DNA of 64,000 bases from Candidula unifasciata. Its lineage: Eukaryota; Mollusca; Gastropoda; Stylommatophora; Geomitridae. A model generated the notes under the pieces. The model did no database searches. It was not told the DNA's origin and saw only the letters and a program-made list of their open reading frames with translations. How positions within the stretch are numbered: the stretch's first letter is position 1; the number at the start of each line of letters is the position of its first letter. Position numbers and translations under genes: made by a program. The stretch covers positions 479,727 through 543,726 of the forward strand of contig CAJHNH020005011.1 of assembly GCA_905116865.2 (NCBI GenBank). Direction: 5' to 3'. Of this stretch, positions 1 to 11,407 are shown piece after piece.

Positions 1-399
1 TGCCAAACATGGACACTATCTAAAGCCCATATACGGAAAATTACCACCTGCGAGATGAGATGCCTGAGAAAAGCAGCCAACCTAACCATACGAGTTCGAG
101 TGAATAATGAAACTATCAGGCAAATTGTGGGAACGACACCTTGTACTAGATTCTTCGAGAAACAGCAGATCAAGTGGTTTGACCATCTCGTTAGAATGCA
201 GCAAGATCAAATACCATCACAAGCACTACATCTCAGAAGATCAACTACAAGAGCAAGAGGACGGCTGCGGAAAACATGGATCGACAACATTAAAGACACT
301 CTACGCCTTCACAGCATGACAATAGCCAGTGGCAGCCAACGTGCACTGGATCGCAAATTATTCCTCCCCACGATGCTTAACTGCAGAAGTGGTTTATGA
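1..399 (+). pseudogene. 3' end of a non-LTR retrotransposon reverse transcriptase (partial)
   Basis: The frame is open from base 1 to the TGA at 397-399 and is cut by the left edge. It starts with CQTWTLSKAH, the usual 'ETWTLTK' stretch just after the LINE RT core. It goes on to IKWFDHLVRMQ and ends near RARGRLRKTWIDNIKD, matching the 'GHVERM...GRPRKRW' tail of RTE-like elements. The same tail type occurs at 51200-51384 and 59640-59790. The catalytic RT core would lie to the left of the window. The clade (RTE-like) is inferred from this tail only. Confidence 0.7.
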
Positions 400-1170
400 T
401 GATGATAACCTCGGTATCCTTTCGAAAGAAGCCGGTCGTTCAGGGATCATGTGGAGGCAGTTGCTGTGAAATGCTAACAAGGACTCAATGTTCTCAAGAT
501 TATGGCAGCAATGGACATGGAAGAAAGAATGCTGTTCCCAATGTTCCAGCATGTGTTATTGTCGGTGATAGATTGTTGGCTTAGAATGCTTACCATATCA
601 AAGAGTCAACTAATAAAACTTGAACACATACAGAATGAAGCCATGCGGGTAGTTCTGGAAGGTACAAGAGACATCCTGGTAGTATGTATGCATTTATATA
701 TACAAGCACTGCCTACTATTGAAGACAGGCTCAAAGTTCTGCAAGCAAAGTCATATCTTAGTAGCTGCAGACAAGAAGCACCTCCTGCATGAAGCTCTGA
801 GTAGAGCTAAGGGTCACAGACTGGAGAGTTAAATCTCTTAGATGGTGCAAGCTGAAGACACAATTGGACATATGTGCAGGCTTGATACATTTGGGCGAGG
901 AGGGAGTGGATCAAAGTGTCCGATCAGGTTTCAAACTTGTGTAGAGTTCTAATCACTTTGGGACGTGAGTGCAGAGACTGGCCAGCTGACGTTGCAGAAT
1001 CAGAAGTTCAACAAATGATTCATGACTATTCGCGCCCAAGTGATGTGATTGTATATACAGATGGCTCTGTGTTGAAAGACAGACGAAGTGCATGGGGGTT
1101 CATGGTAAAATGAATGGACGTCGTTTAGCGCAGCAAAGCCAGACAGATGATATCACAACGTCTAGTTTGA

Positions 1171-1650
1171 GAATGGAGGTGGAGACAGTCTCTGCTGCCT
1201 TCCGCTGGCTTGAGAATGGAGGTGGAGACAGTCTCTGCTGCCTTCTGATGGCTTGAGAATGGAGGTGGAGACAGTCTCTGCTGCCTTCCGCTGGCTTGAG
1301 AATGGAGGTGGAGACAGTCTCTGCTGCCTTCCGCTGGCTTGAGAATGGAGGTGGAGACAGTCTCTGCTGCCTTCCGCTGGCTTGAGAATGGAGGTGGAGG
1401 CAGTCTCTGCTGCCTTCCGCTGGCTTGAGAATGGAGGTGGAGACAGTCTCTGCTGCCTTCCGCTGGCTTGAGAATGGAGGTGGAGACAGTCTCTGCTGCC
1501 TTCCGCTGGCTTGAGAATGGAGGTGGAGACAGTCTCTGCTGCCTTCCGCTGGCTTGAGAATGGAGGTGGAGACAGTCTCTGCTGCCTTCCGCTGGCTTGA
1601 GAATGGAGGTGGAGGCAGTCTCTGCTGCCTTCCGCTGGCTTGAGAATCAG
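1171..1650 (+). repeat. 43-bp minisatellite derived from LINE RNase H coding sequence (~11 copies)
   Basis: The unit starts GAATGGAGGTGGAGACAGTC and is repeated every 43 bp (for example at 1171 and 1214) with few differences. The last copy is continuous with RNase H coding sequence downstream (…VEAVSAAFRWLEN…), so the unit is a duplicated piece of that domain. Since 43 is not a multiple of 3, the frame shifts in each copy. The minus-strand open frames here are by-products. Confidence 0.95.
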
Positions 1651-1810
1651 CTGTACACACATGTCGTCATTGTAACTGACTTACAGAGCATGTTGAGAAA
1701 GGTGAGGACAGGCATGTTCAGTGCAGAGTGGCAAGCATCACTTCAGAGGTTCCTGTTAGTTGGGATCCTTTGGATATTTTCTCCAGGGCATGCCGGTGTC
1801 TTAGGAAACA

Positions 1811-2012
1811 GGTCCGCACCACTTGATGGTGAACTGGTGTATGACAAACGGGTCCGCACCACTTGATGGTGAACTGGTGTATGCCAAACGGGTCCGCACC
1901 ACTTAATGGTGAACTGGTGTATGCCAAACGGGTCCGCACCACTTGATGGTGAACTGGTGTATGACAAACGGATCCGCACCACTTGATGGTGAACTGGTGT
2001 ATGACAAACAGA
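1811..2012 (+). repeat. 40-bp minisatellite derived from the end of the LINE RNase H domain (5 copies)
   Basis: The segment beginning GGTCCGCACCACTTGATGG recurs at 1811, 1851, 1891, 1931 and 1971 (with G to A changes). The first copy is in frame with the PGHAGVLGN motif, so this array also grew from LINE coding sequence. Confidence 0.95.
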
Positions 2013-2339
2013 CAGTCACTGGTGTCACAGGAATTGGAACTTTTCGCTAAAGATGGGGACAGAGTGCTTATGGAAGTGCCCGAGTGCTTAGATGTCGATT
2101 CTTAGTTCAATACTCAACACTTAACTTCTTCTATTTCTCCTTCTTCCGCGTCCATTGTAACTACTTATTCTTCTTTTCCTTCTTTCTTTCTTTCTTCCTT
2201 TCTTTTTCCTTTCTTTCTTTCTTCTGCTTATTTTTGATTGCCTAATATGTTGAATGGCTTTCCTTCTCTGTTGTTTTGTCTGACTTCTGTTTAGCACTCC
2301 GTTCTCTATTCTATTGCATTACTATTGTGTCAGTCTCTC
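2013..2339. other. Non-coding, pyrimidine-rich spacer
   Basis: This holds the degenerate tail of the LINE followed by a CTTT/TTCC-rich tract at about 2130-2235. I see no gene. A short direct duplication (TTACTATTGTGTCAGTCTCT, at 2318 and 2348) precedes the next array. Confidence 0.6.
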
Positions 2340-3189
2340 CCCACAGCTTACTATTGTGTCAGTCTCTGTCACTTGGCTGTGAAGCAACAGATTGTACTCT
2401 ACAACTGTGAACGTTTCTTGCACTCTGTCACTTGGCTGTGATGTTAGGCAACAGATTGTACTCTACAACTGCAACGTTTCTTGCACTCTGTCACTTGGCT
2501 GTGATGTTAAACACCAGAGTGTACTCCACAACTGTAACGTTTCTAGCACTCTGTCACTTGGCTGTGATGTTAAACACCAGAGTGTACTCCACAACTGTAA
2601 CGTTTCTTGCACTCTGTCACCTGGCTTTGATGTTAAACACCAGAGTGTACTCCACAACAGTAAAGTTTCTAGCACTCTGTCACTTGGCTGTGATGTTAAA
2701 CAACAGATTGTACTCCACAACTGTAACGTTTCTTGCACTCTGTCACTTGGCTGTGATGTTAAACAACAGATTGTACTCCACAACTGTAACGTTTCTTGCA
2801 CTCTGTCACATGGCTTTGATTTTAAACAACAGATTGTACTCCACAGCTGTAACGTTTCTTGTACTCTGTCACTTGGCTGTGATGTTAAACAATAGATTTT
2901 ACTCTACAACTGCACCGTTTCTTGCACTCTGTCACTTGGCTGTGATGTTAAACAACAGATTGTACTCCACAACTGTAACGTTTCTTGCACTCTATCACTT
3001 GGCTGTGATGTTAAACAACAGATTGTACTCCACAACTGTAACGTTTCTTGCACTCTATCCCTTGGCTGTGATGTTAAACAACAGATTGTACTCCACAACT
3101 GTAACGTTTCTTGCACTCTATCACTTGGCTGTGATTTTAAACAACAGATTGTTTTCCACAACTGTAACGTTTCTTGCACTTTGTCATTT
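2340..3189 (+). repeat. 63-bp minisatellite (~13 copies)
   Basis: The unit contains CACTTGGCTGTGATGTTAAA and AACTGTAACGTTTCTTGCAC. The period is 63 bp, so open frames of 167 and 277 codons persist on the + strand and others on the minus strand. The repeating 21-residue translation has no recognised domain and I do not call it a gene. It runs directly into the 29-bp array. Confidence 0.95.
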
Positions 3190-6100
3190 GGCTCTACAGC
3201 CCAGAGCTAATGGTTGTATTCTCTACAGCCTAGAGCTGGTTGTGTTCTCTACAGCCCAGAGCTAATGGTTGTTTTCTCTACAGCCCAGAGCTAATGGTTG
3301 TGTTCTCTACAGCCCAGAGCTAATGGTTGTGTTCTCTACAGCCTAGAGCTAATAATTGTGTTCTCTACAGCCCAGAGCTAATGGTTGTGTTCTCTACAGC
3401 CCAGAGCTAATGGTTGTGTTCTCTACAGCCCAGAGCTAATGGTTGTGTTCTCTACAGCCCAGAGCTAATGGTTGTGTTCTCTACAGCCCAGAGCTAATGG
3501 TTGTGTTCTCTACAGCCCAGAGCTAATGGTTGTGTTCTCTAAGGTCTAGAGCTAATGGTTGTGTTCTCTACAGGCCAGAGCTAATGGTTGTGTTCTCTAA
3601 GGTCTAGAGCTAATGGTTGTGTTCCCTACAGGCCAGAGCTAATGGTTGTGTTCTCTACAGGCCAGAGCTAATGGTTGTGTTCTCTACAGCCTAGAGCTAA
3701 TGGTTGTGTTCTCTAAGGTCTAGAGCTAATGGTTGTGTTCTCTACAGCCTAGAGCTAATGGTTGTGTTCTCTAAGGTCTAGAGCTAATGGTTGTGTTCTC
3801 TACAGGCCAGAGCTAATGGTTGTGTTCTCTACAGGCCAGAGCTAATGGTTGTGTTCTCTAAGGTCTAGAGCTAATGGTTGTGTTCCTTACAGGCCAGAGC
3901 TAATGGTTGTGTTCCCTACAGGCCAGAGCTAATGGTTGTGTTCTCTAAGGTCTAGAGCTAATGGTTGTGTTCTTTACAAGCCAGAGCTAATGGTTGTGTT
4001 CTCTAAGGTCTAGAGCTAATGGTTGTGTTCTCTACAAGCCAGAGCTAATGGTTGTGTTCTCTAAGGTCTAGAGCTAATGGTTGTGTTCTCTAAGGTCTAG
4101 AGCTAATGGTTGTGTTCTCTACAAGCCAGAGCTAATGGTTGTGTTCTCTACAAGCCAGAGCTAATGGTTGTGTTCTCTACAGCCTAGAGCTAATGGTTGT
4201 GTTCTCTAAGGTCTAGAGCTAATGGTTGTGTTCTCTACAGGCCAGAGCTAATGGTTGTGTTCTCTAAGGTCTAGAGCTAATGGTTGTGTTCTCTAAGGTC
4301 TAGAGCTAATGGTTGTGTTCTCTAAGGTCTAGAGCTAATGGTTGTGTTCTCTACAGGCCAGAGCTAATGGTTGTGTTCTCTACAGCCTAGAGCTAATGGT
4401 TGTGTTCTCTAAGGTCTAGAGCTAATGGTTGTGTTCTCTACAGCCTAGAGCTAATGGTTGTGTTCTCTAAGGTCTAGAGCTAATGGTTGTGTTCTCTACA
4501 GGCCAGAGCTAATGGTTGTGTTCTCTACAGGCCAGAGCTAATGGTTGTGTTCTCTAAGGTCTAGAGCTAATGGTTGTGTTCCCTACAGGCCAGAGCTAAT
4601 GGTTGTGTTCCCTACAGCCTAGAGCTTATGGTTGTGTTCTCTACAGTCTAGAGCTAATGGTTATGTTCTCTAAGGTCTAGAGCTAATGGTTGTGTTCTCT
4701 ACAAGCCAGAGCTAATGGTTGTGTTCTCTACAGGCCAGAGCTAATGGTTGTGTTCTCTACAGCCTAGAGCTAATGGTTGTGTTCTCTACAGCCCAGAGCT
4801 AATGGTTGTGTTCTCTACAGGCCAGAGCTAATGGTTGTGTTCTCTACAGCCTAGAGCTAATGGTTGTGTTCTCTAAGGTCTAGAGCTAATGGTTGTGTTC
4901 TCTACAGCCTAGAGCTAATGGTTGTGTTCTCTAAGGTCTAGAGCTAATGGTTGTGTTCTCTACAGGCCAGAGCTAATGGTTGTGTTCTCTACAGGCCAGA
5001 GCTAATGGTTGTGTTCTTCAAGGTCTAGAGCTAATGGTTGTGTTCCCTACAGGCCAGAGCTAATGGTTGTGTTCCCTACAGGCCAGAGCTAATGGTTGTG
5101 TTCTCTAATGTCTAGAGCTAATGGTTGTGTTCTCTACAAGCCAGAGCTAATGGTTGTGTTCTCTAAGGTCTAGAGCTAATGGTTGTGTTCTCTACAAGCC
5201 AGAGCTAATGGTTGTGTTCTCTACAAGCCAGAGCTAATGGTTGTGTTCTCTAAGGTCTAGAGCTAATGGTTGTGTTCTCTACAAGCCAGAGCTAATGGTT
5301 GTGTTCTCTACAAGCCAGAGCTAATGGTTGTGTTCTCTAAGGTCTAGAGCTAATGGTTGTGTTCTCTAAGGTCTAGAGCTAATGGTTGTGTTCTCTACAA
5401 GCCAGAGCTAATGGTTGTGTTCTCTACAAGCCAGAGCTAATGGTTGTGTTCTCTACAGCCTATAGCTAATGGTTGTGTTCTCTACAGGCCAGAGCTAATG
5501 GTTGTGTTCTCTAAGGTCTAGAGCTAATGGTTGTGTTCTCTAAGGTATAGAGCTAATGGTTGTGTTCTCTAAGGTCTAGAGCTAATGGTTGTGTTCTCTA
5601 AGGTCTAGAGCTAATGGTTGTGTTCTCTTAGGTCTAGAGCTAATGGTTGTGTTCTCTACAGGCCAGAGCTAATGGTTGTGTTCTCTACAGGCCAGAGCTA
5701 ATGGTTGTGTTCTCTAAGGTCTAGAGCTAATGGTTGTGTTCCCTACAGGCCAGAGCTAATGGTTGTGTTCCCTACAGGCCAGAGCTAATGGTTGTGTTCT
5801 CTAAGGTCTAGAGCTAATGGTTGTGTTCTCTACAAGCCAGAGCTAATGGTTGTGTTCTCTAAGGTCTAGAGCTAATGGTTGTGTTCTCTACAAGCCAGAG
5901 CTAATGGTTGTGTTCTCTACAAGCCAGAGCTAATGGTTGTGTTCTCTAAGGTCTAGAGCTAATGGTTGTGTTCTCTACAAGCCAGAGCTAATGGTTGTGT
6001 TCTCTACAAGCCAGAGCTAATGGTTGTGTTCTCTACAGCCTAGAGCTAATGGTTGTGTTCTCTACAAGCCAGAGCTAATGGTTGTGTTCTCTACAGCCTA

Positions 6101-9100
6101 GAGCTAATGGTTGTGTTCTCTACAAGCCAGAGCTAATGGTTGTGTTCTCTACAGCCTAGAGCTAATGGTTGTGTTCTCTACAAGCCAGAGCTAATGGTTG
6201 TGTTCTCTACAGCCTAGAGCTAATGGTTGTGTTCTCTACAGCCTAGAGCTAATGGTTGTGTTCTCTACAGCCTAGAGCTGGTTGTTTTCTCTACAGCCCA
6301 GAGCTAATGGTTGTGTTCTCTACAGCCTAGGGCTAATGGTTGTGTTCTCTACAGCCTAGAGCTAATTGTGTTCTCTACAGCCCAGAGCTAATGGTTGTGT
6401 TCTCTACAGCCCAGAGCTAATGGTTGTGTTCTCTACAGCCCAGAGCTAATGGTTGTGTTCTCTACAGCCCAAAGCTAATGGTTGTGTTCTCTACAGCCCA
6501 GAGCTAATGGTTGTGTTCTCTAAGGTCTAGAGCTAATGGTTGTGTTCTCTACAGGCCAGAGCTAATGGTTGTGTTCTCCGAGGTCTAGAGCTAATGGTTG
6601 TGTTCTCTACAGCCCAGAGCTTATGGTTGTGTTCTCTACAGCCCAGAGCTAATGGTTGTGTTCTCTAAGGTCTAGAGCTAATGGTTGTGTTCTCTACAGG
6701 CCAGAGCTAATGGTTGTGTTCTCTAAGGTCTAGAGCTAATGGTTGTGTTCCCTACAGGCCAGAGCTAATGGTTGTGTTCTCTAAGGTCTAGAGCTAATGG
6801 TTGTGTTCCCTACAGGCCAGAGCTAATGGTTGTGTTCTCTAAGGTCTAGAGCTAATGGTTGTGTTCCCTACAGGCCAGAGCTAATGGTTGTGTTCCCTAC
6901 AGGCCAGAGCTAATGGTTGTGTTCTCTAAGGTCTAGAGCTAATGGTTGTGTTCCCTACAGGCCAGAGCTAATGGTTGTGTTCCCTACAGGCCAGAGCTAA
7001 TGGTTGTGTTCTCTACAAACCAGAGCTAATGGTTGTGTTCTCTACAAGCCAGAGCTAATGGTTGTGTTCTCTAAGGTCTAGAGCTAATGGTTGTGTTCTC
7101 TACAAGCCAGAGCTAATGGTTGTGTTCTCTACAAGCCAGAGCTAATGGTTGTGTTCTCTACAGCCTAGAGCTAATGGTTGTGTTCTCTACAAGCCAGAGC
7201 TAATGGTTGTGTTCTCTACAGCCTAGAGCTAATGGTTGTGTTCTCTACAAGCCAGAGCTAATGGTTGTGTTCTCTACAGCCTAGAGCTAATGGTTGTGTT
7301 CTCTACAAGCCAGAACTAATGGTTGTGTTCTCTACAGCCTAGAGCTAATGGTTGTGTTCTCTACAGCCTAGAGCTAATGGTTGTGTTCTCTACAGCCTAG
7401 AGCTGGTTGTGTTCTCTACAGCCCAGAGCTAATGGTTGTGTTCTCTACAGCCTAGAGCTAATGGTTGTGTTCTCTACAGCCTAGAGCTGGTTGTGTTCTC
7501 TACAGCCCAGAGCTAATGGTTGTGTTCTCTACAGCCTAGAGCTAATGGTTGTGTTCTCTACAGCCCAGAGCTAATGGTTGTGTTCTCTACAGCCCAGAGC
7601 TAATGGTTGTGTTCTCTAAGGTCTAGAGCTAATGGTTGTGTTCTCTACAGGCCAGAGCTAATGGTTGTGTTCTCTAAGGTCTAGAGCTAATGGTTGTGTT
7701 CCCTACAGGCCAGAGCTAATGGTTGTGTTCTCTAAGGTCTAGAGCTAATGGTTGTGTTCTCTACAAGCCAGAGCTAATGGTTGTGTTCTCTAAGGTCTAG
7801 AGCTAATGGTTGTGTTCTCTAAGGTCTAGAGCTAATGGTTGTGTTCTCTAAGGCCTAGAGCTAATGGTTGTGTTCTCTAAGGTCTAGAGCTAATGGTTGT
7901 GTTCTCTACAGCCTAGAGCTAATGGTTGTGTTTTCTACAGGCCAGAGCTAATGGTTGTGTTCTCTAAGGTCTAGAGCTAATGGTTGTGTTCTCTAAGGTC
8001 TAGAGCTAATGGTTGTGTTCTCTACAAGCCAGAGCTAATGGTTGTGTTCTCTAAGGTCTAGAGCTAATGGTTGTGTTCTCTACAGCCCAGAGCTAATGGT
8101 TGTGTTCTCTACAGCCCAGAGCTAATGGTTGTGTTCTCTAAGGTCTAGAGCTAATGGTTGTGTTCTCAACAGCCCAGAGCTAATGGTTGTGTTCTCTAAG
8201 GTCTAGAGCTAATGGTTGTGTTCTCTACAGCCCAAAGCTAAATGTCGTGTTCTCTAAGGTCTAGAGCTAATGGTTGTGTTCTCTACAGCCCAAAGCTAAA
8301 TGTCGTGTTCTCTAAGGTCTAGGGCTAATGGTTGTGTTCTCTACAGCCCAGAGCTAATGGTTGTGTTCTCTAAGGTCTAGAGCTAATGGTTGTGTTCTCT
8401 AAGGTCTAGAGCTAATGGTTGTGTTCTCTAAGGTCTAGAGCTAATGGTTGTGTTCTCTACAGCCCAAAGCTAATGGTTGTGTTCTCTAAGGTCTAGAGCT
8501 AATGGTTGTGTTCTCTACAGGCCAGAGCTAATGGTTGTGTTCTCTAAGGTCTAGAGCTAATGGTTGTGTTCTCTACAGCCCAGAGCTAATGGTTGTGTTC
8601 TCTAAGGTCTAGAGCTAATGGTTGTGTTCTCTAAGGTCTAGAGCTAATGGTTGTGTTCTCTAAGGTCTAGAGCTAATGGTTGTGTTCTCTAAGGTCTAGA
8701 GCTAATGGTTGTGTTCTCTACAGCCCAGAGCTAATGGTTGTGTTCTCTAAGGTCTAGAGCTAATGGTTGTGTTCTCTAAGGTCTAGAGCTAATGGTTGTG
8801 TTCTCTAAGGTCTAGAGCTAATGGTTGTGTTCTCTACAGCCCAGAGCTAATGGTTGTGTTCTCTACAGCCCAAAGCTAAATGTCGTGTTCTCTAAGGTCT
8901 AGAGCTAATGGTTGTGTTCTCTACAGCCCAGAGCTAATGGTTGTGTTCTCTAAGGTCTAGAGCTAATGTTGTGTTCTCTAAGGTCTAGAGCTAATGGTTG
9001 TGTTCTCTAAGGTCTAGAGCTAATGGTTGTGTTCTCTAAGGTCTAGAGCTAATGGTTGTGTTCTCTAAGGTCTAGAGCTAATGGTTGTGTTCTCTAAGGT

Positions 9101-9915
9101 CTAGAGCTAATGGTTGTGTTCTCTAAGGTCTAGAGCTAATGGTTGTGTTCTCTAAGGTCTAGAGCTAATGGTTGTGTTCTCTAAGGTCTAGAGCTAATGG
9201 TTGTGTTCTCTACAGCCCAAAGCTAATGGTTGTGTTCTCTAAGGTCTAGAGCTAATGGTTGTGTTCTCTACAGCCCAGAGCTAATGGTTGTGTTCTCTAA
9301 GGTCTAGAGCTAATGGTTGTGTTCCCTACAGGCCAGAGCTAATGGTTGTGTTCTCTAAGGTCTAGAGCTAATGGTTGTGTTCTCTACAGCCCAGAGCTAA
9401 TGGTCGTGTTCTCTAAGGTCTAGAGCTAATGGTTGTGTTCTCTACAGCCCAAAGCTAAATGTCGTGTTCTCTAAGGTCTAGAGCTAATGGTTGTGTTCTC
9501 TAAGGTCCAGAGCTAATGGTTGTGTTCTCTAAGGTCCAGAGCTAATGGTTGTGTTCTCTATGGCCCAGAGCTAATGGCTGTGTTCTCTATGGTCCAGAGC
9601 TAATGGTTGTGTTCTCTACGGTCCAGAGCTAAAAGATGGGTTTTCTACAGCCCAGAGCTAATGGTTGTGTTCTCTACGGTCCAGAGCTAATGGTTGTGTT
9701 CTCTACGGCCCAGAGCTAATGATTGTGTTCTCTACGGTCCAGAGCTAATGGTTGTGTTCTCTACGGCCAGAGCTAAAAGATGGGTTTTCTACAGCCCAGA
9801 GCTAATGGTTGTGTTCTCTACGGTCCAGAGCTAATGGTTGGGTTCTCTACGGTCCAGAGCTAATGGTTGGGTTCTCTACGGTCCAGAGCTTAAAGATGGG
9901 TTTTCTACAGCCCAA
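3190..9915 (+). repeat. 29-bp minisatellite, ~230 copies, 6.7 kb
   Basis: The core GAGCTAATGGTTGTGTTCTC is followed by one of a few variable endings (TACAGCCCA, TACAGGCCA, TACAAGCCA, TACAGCCTA, TAAGGTCTA). The period is 29 bp (e.g. 3258 to 3287). Rare marker units recur: a shortened GAGCTGGTTG at about 3231, 6276, 7401 and 7487; an AAAGCTAAATGTCG unit at about 8233, 8292, 8877 and 9450; and GAGCTAAAAGATGGG at about 9627 and 9772. These indicate block duplication. There is no coding signal. Confidence 0.97.
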
Positions 9916-10878
9916 TAGGCGTGTTTTCCAGAGCTAACAGCCTGTGAACCTGTCAACAAGTTTACCCTGCTGCAGATAGATAATATGTTAATACTACCTC
10001 TGTTTATCACGACGACCTAAAACAGGAAAGATAAATGCTTAAATGCTCATTTCAGCGTGCATGCCCGTGTGTGTACGCGCGTGTGTGCGGGAATGTGCTC
10101 ACCCACCCACATCCACTGGGCTGACTCAAACATTGTTGTTAAGTGATTTTGTTTCCAAATCTGGGACAATCGATACACGTGACAGCGCCATCACGTGACT
10201 GCCGGAGACTGTGTCCCAGCGCGAGTCGATGATTTCACCCAGATAACTCCAGTGATACCACGTGACGCAGCTGTTATTATGTGTCTCAGTTAAGTACGTC
10301 TCAGACATAGTGCCATCGTATCAAACTACCTCTGTCCAGTAATGGCAATGTGAAAGCCAGATGTCGCAGAATGCAGTGATTGGCCCATGGTGTAATCAAC
10401 CATAGCTTTCCTAGCCTCTCTCAATTTGGTGCCAGCCTTGGCGGACTAGATTTGTGCAGACCCCGCCACTGGGGATTTAGAGTCGTATTTTCCGGGAATC
10501 GTCAGCGCGCCGGTCTGGGCTGAACCTACGTGTTTGCCTGTGTGTCCGGGTGTCCGTCCTAGCGGCTAGTGTGGTATTGTCATTTGTTGTTTCTTGTGTT
10601 TTATTGTGACTATTTACAAATTAGGAGAGCTGAACCGGACACGCAAGGCAGATAATGCAATCTCCTGCCGGAACCGGATGTGGTGTATTAATTTTCTATC
10701 AGTAGCTTGGAAAACAATATGGCTGCAGAAGGAAACTGAAGCTCTCACCGTAAGTGCAACCAGATACTCGGGATGTTTTCCGTGATTCTGACGTCATTGA
10801 ATGGTGTGCTCCTAGCTGTGTCACTTGGTCACTGTAACTGGGGCATCTGAGCGTCAGACTAGGAGATTACCGCTGATA
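9916..10878 (+). other. Unique sequence upstream of the nAChR exon 1 candidate; possible promoter and 5' UTR
   Basis: This is the first non-repetitive DNA after 7.5 kb of arrays. It contains a short GT-rich patch (10064-10090) and otherwise mixed sequence. Short open frames at 10126-10308 (minus) and 10594-10785 (plus) have no recognised domain. Its position just 5' of a signal-peptide exon makes it a candidate promoter and 5' UTR, but I see no convincing TATA box or initiator. A promoter here is an inference from position only. Confidence 0.3.
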
Positions 10879-10990
10879 ATGGTGCCGGTGTTGGGACTAC
10901 AGTGTCTGCAGACAGTCTTGTGGCGAGCTTTGACTCTGATCTGGGTTGCTCGCGTGGGCACTCACGGCCTCGATGCTTTAGACGAGCGAG
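10879..10990 (+). CDS. nAChR subunit exon 1 candidate: start codon and signal peptide
   Basis: The ATG at 10879 is the first in its frame after an in-frame stop (TAG at about 10813). Its context is good, with A at -3 and G at +4. It encodes 37 residues with a hydrophobic core (LWRALTLIWVARV) followed by small residues (VGTHGLDA), as expected of a signal peptide. The exon ends CGAG|GTAAAG, leaving one base (phase 1). Exon 2 begins with GT after an AG acceptor, so the junction codon is GGT (Gly), giving DERG-ESENRL, a plausible mature N-terminus of an nAChR. Phase, length and content all agree, but the exon lies 23 kb from exon 2 and has no homology of its own. Confidence 0.6.
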
Positions 10991-11407
10991 GTAAAGATGA
11001 TCCTTGTACCACAGATTTCATATTGTTTGTTCATTGTTGTTGTCATCGATCCTGCCTCGTAATATTTAAGATCTAACTGTTGTTTGTTGCCAGAACCGTT
11101 ACTTCTCTACCGCTGTCTCTTTTTTTTTTCTTTCTAGAACTGTTAGGCCTATGTCTGTATCGTTATCCGTAACATTGTTACTTGAACTGTTACTTCTCTA
11201 TCTGTATATCTTAAATTGTTACTACAAGTTACTTCTGCATGTCTAGCTTTATTGTTTTTTACTAGAATATTTCTTTCTTTATCGATTTCTCTGTAGTTTC
11301 TGCTACAAATACAATTTATTTATCAATATCTCTATAGATTTTACTGCAAGCGTTTTAAAAACTGTTGCTTATTTATGCATGTGCCCTGTATTTACTTGAA
11401 CTGCTAC
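10991..11407 (+). other. Start of intron 1, unique T-rich sequence
   Basis: From the GTAAAG donor to the first unit of the 41-bp array. It is T-rich with scattered AACTGTTAC words (about 11136, 11166, 11191) that resemble degenerate copies of the following repeat. No gene is seen. Confidence 0.5.

Larger units (their letters stand above)
430..2035 (+). pseudogene. Degenerate LINE: RT C-terminus plus RNase H domain, interrupted by two minisatellites
   Basis: The pieces are in order but in different frames. At about 600-790 there is a 'KLEHIQNEAMRVVLEG' stretch, the linker after the RT of RNase H-bearing LINEs (Jockey/I-type). At 1036-1112 comes the first RNase H motif, VIVYTDGSV. At 1600-1830 come an E-rich helix, a VTDLQSML motif (normally TDSQS) and FSPGHAGVLGN, the H-containing last motif. 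The acidic and His landmarks of RNase H are therefore still visible. Two tandem arrays (1171-1650 and 1811-2012) have grown inside this coding sequence, and there are frameshifts and stops. It is clearly inactive. An element of the same broad class ends on the minus strand at 63574-64000. Confidence 0.7.

Noticed and set aside
2392..3265. Long open frames of 167 and 277 codons
   Set aside because: They exist because the repeat unit is 63 bp, divisible by three. Both strands are open and no domain is visible.
10594..10785. A 63-codon frame before exon 1
   Set aside because: No recognised domain and not in phase with exon 2; more likely 5' flank or UTR.
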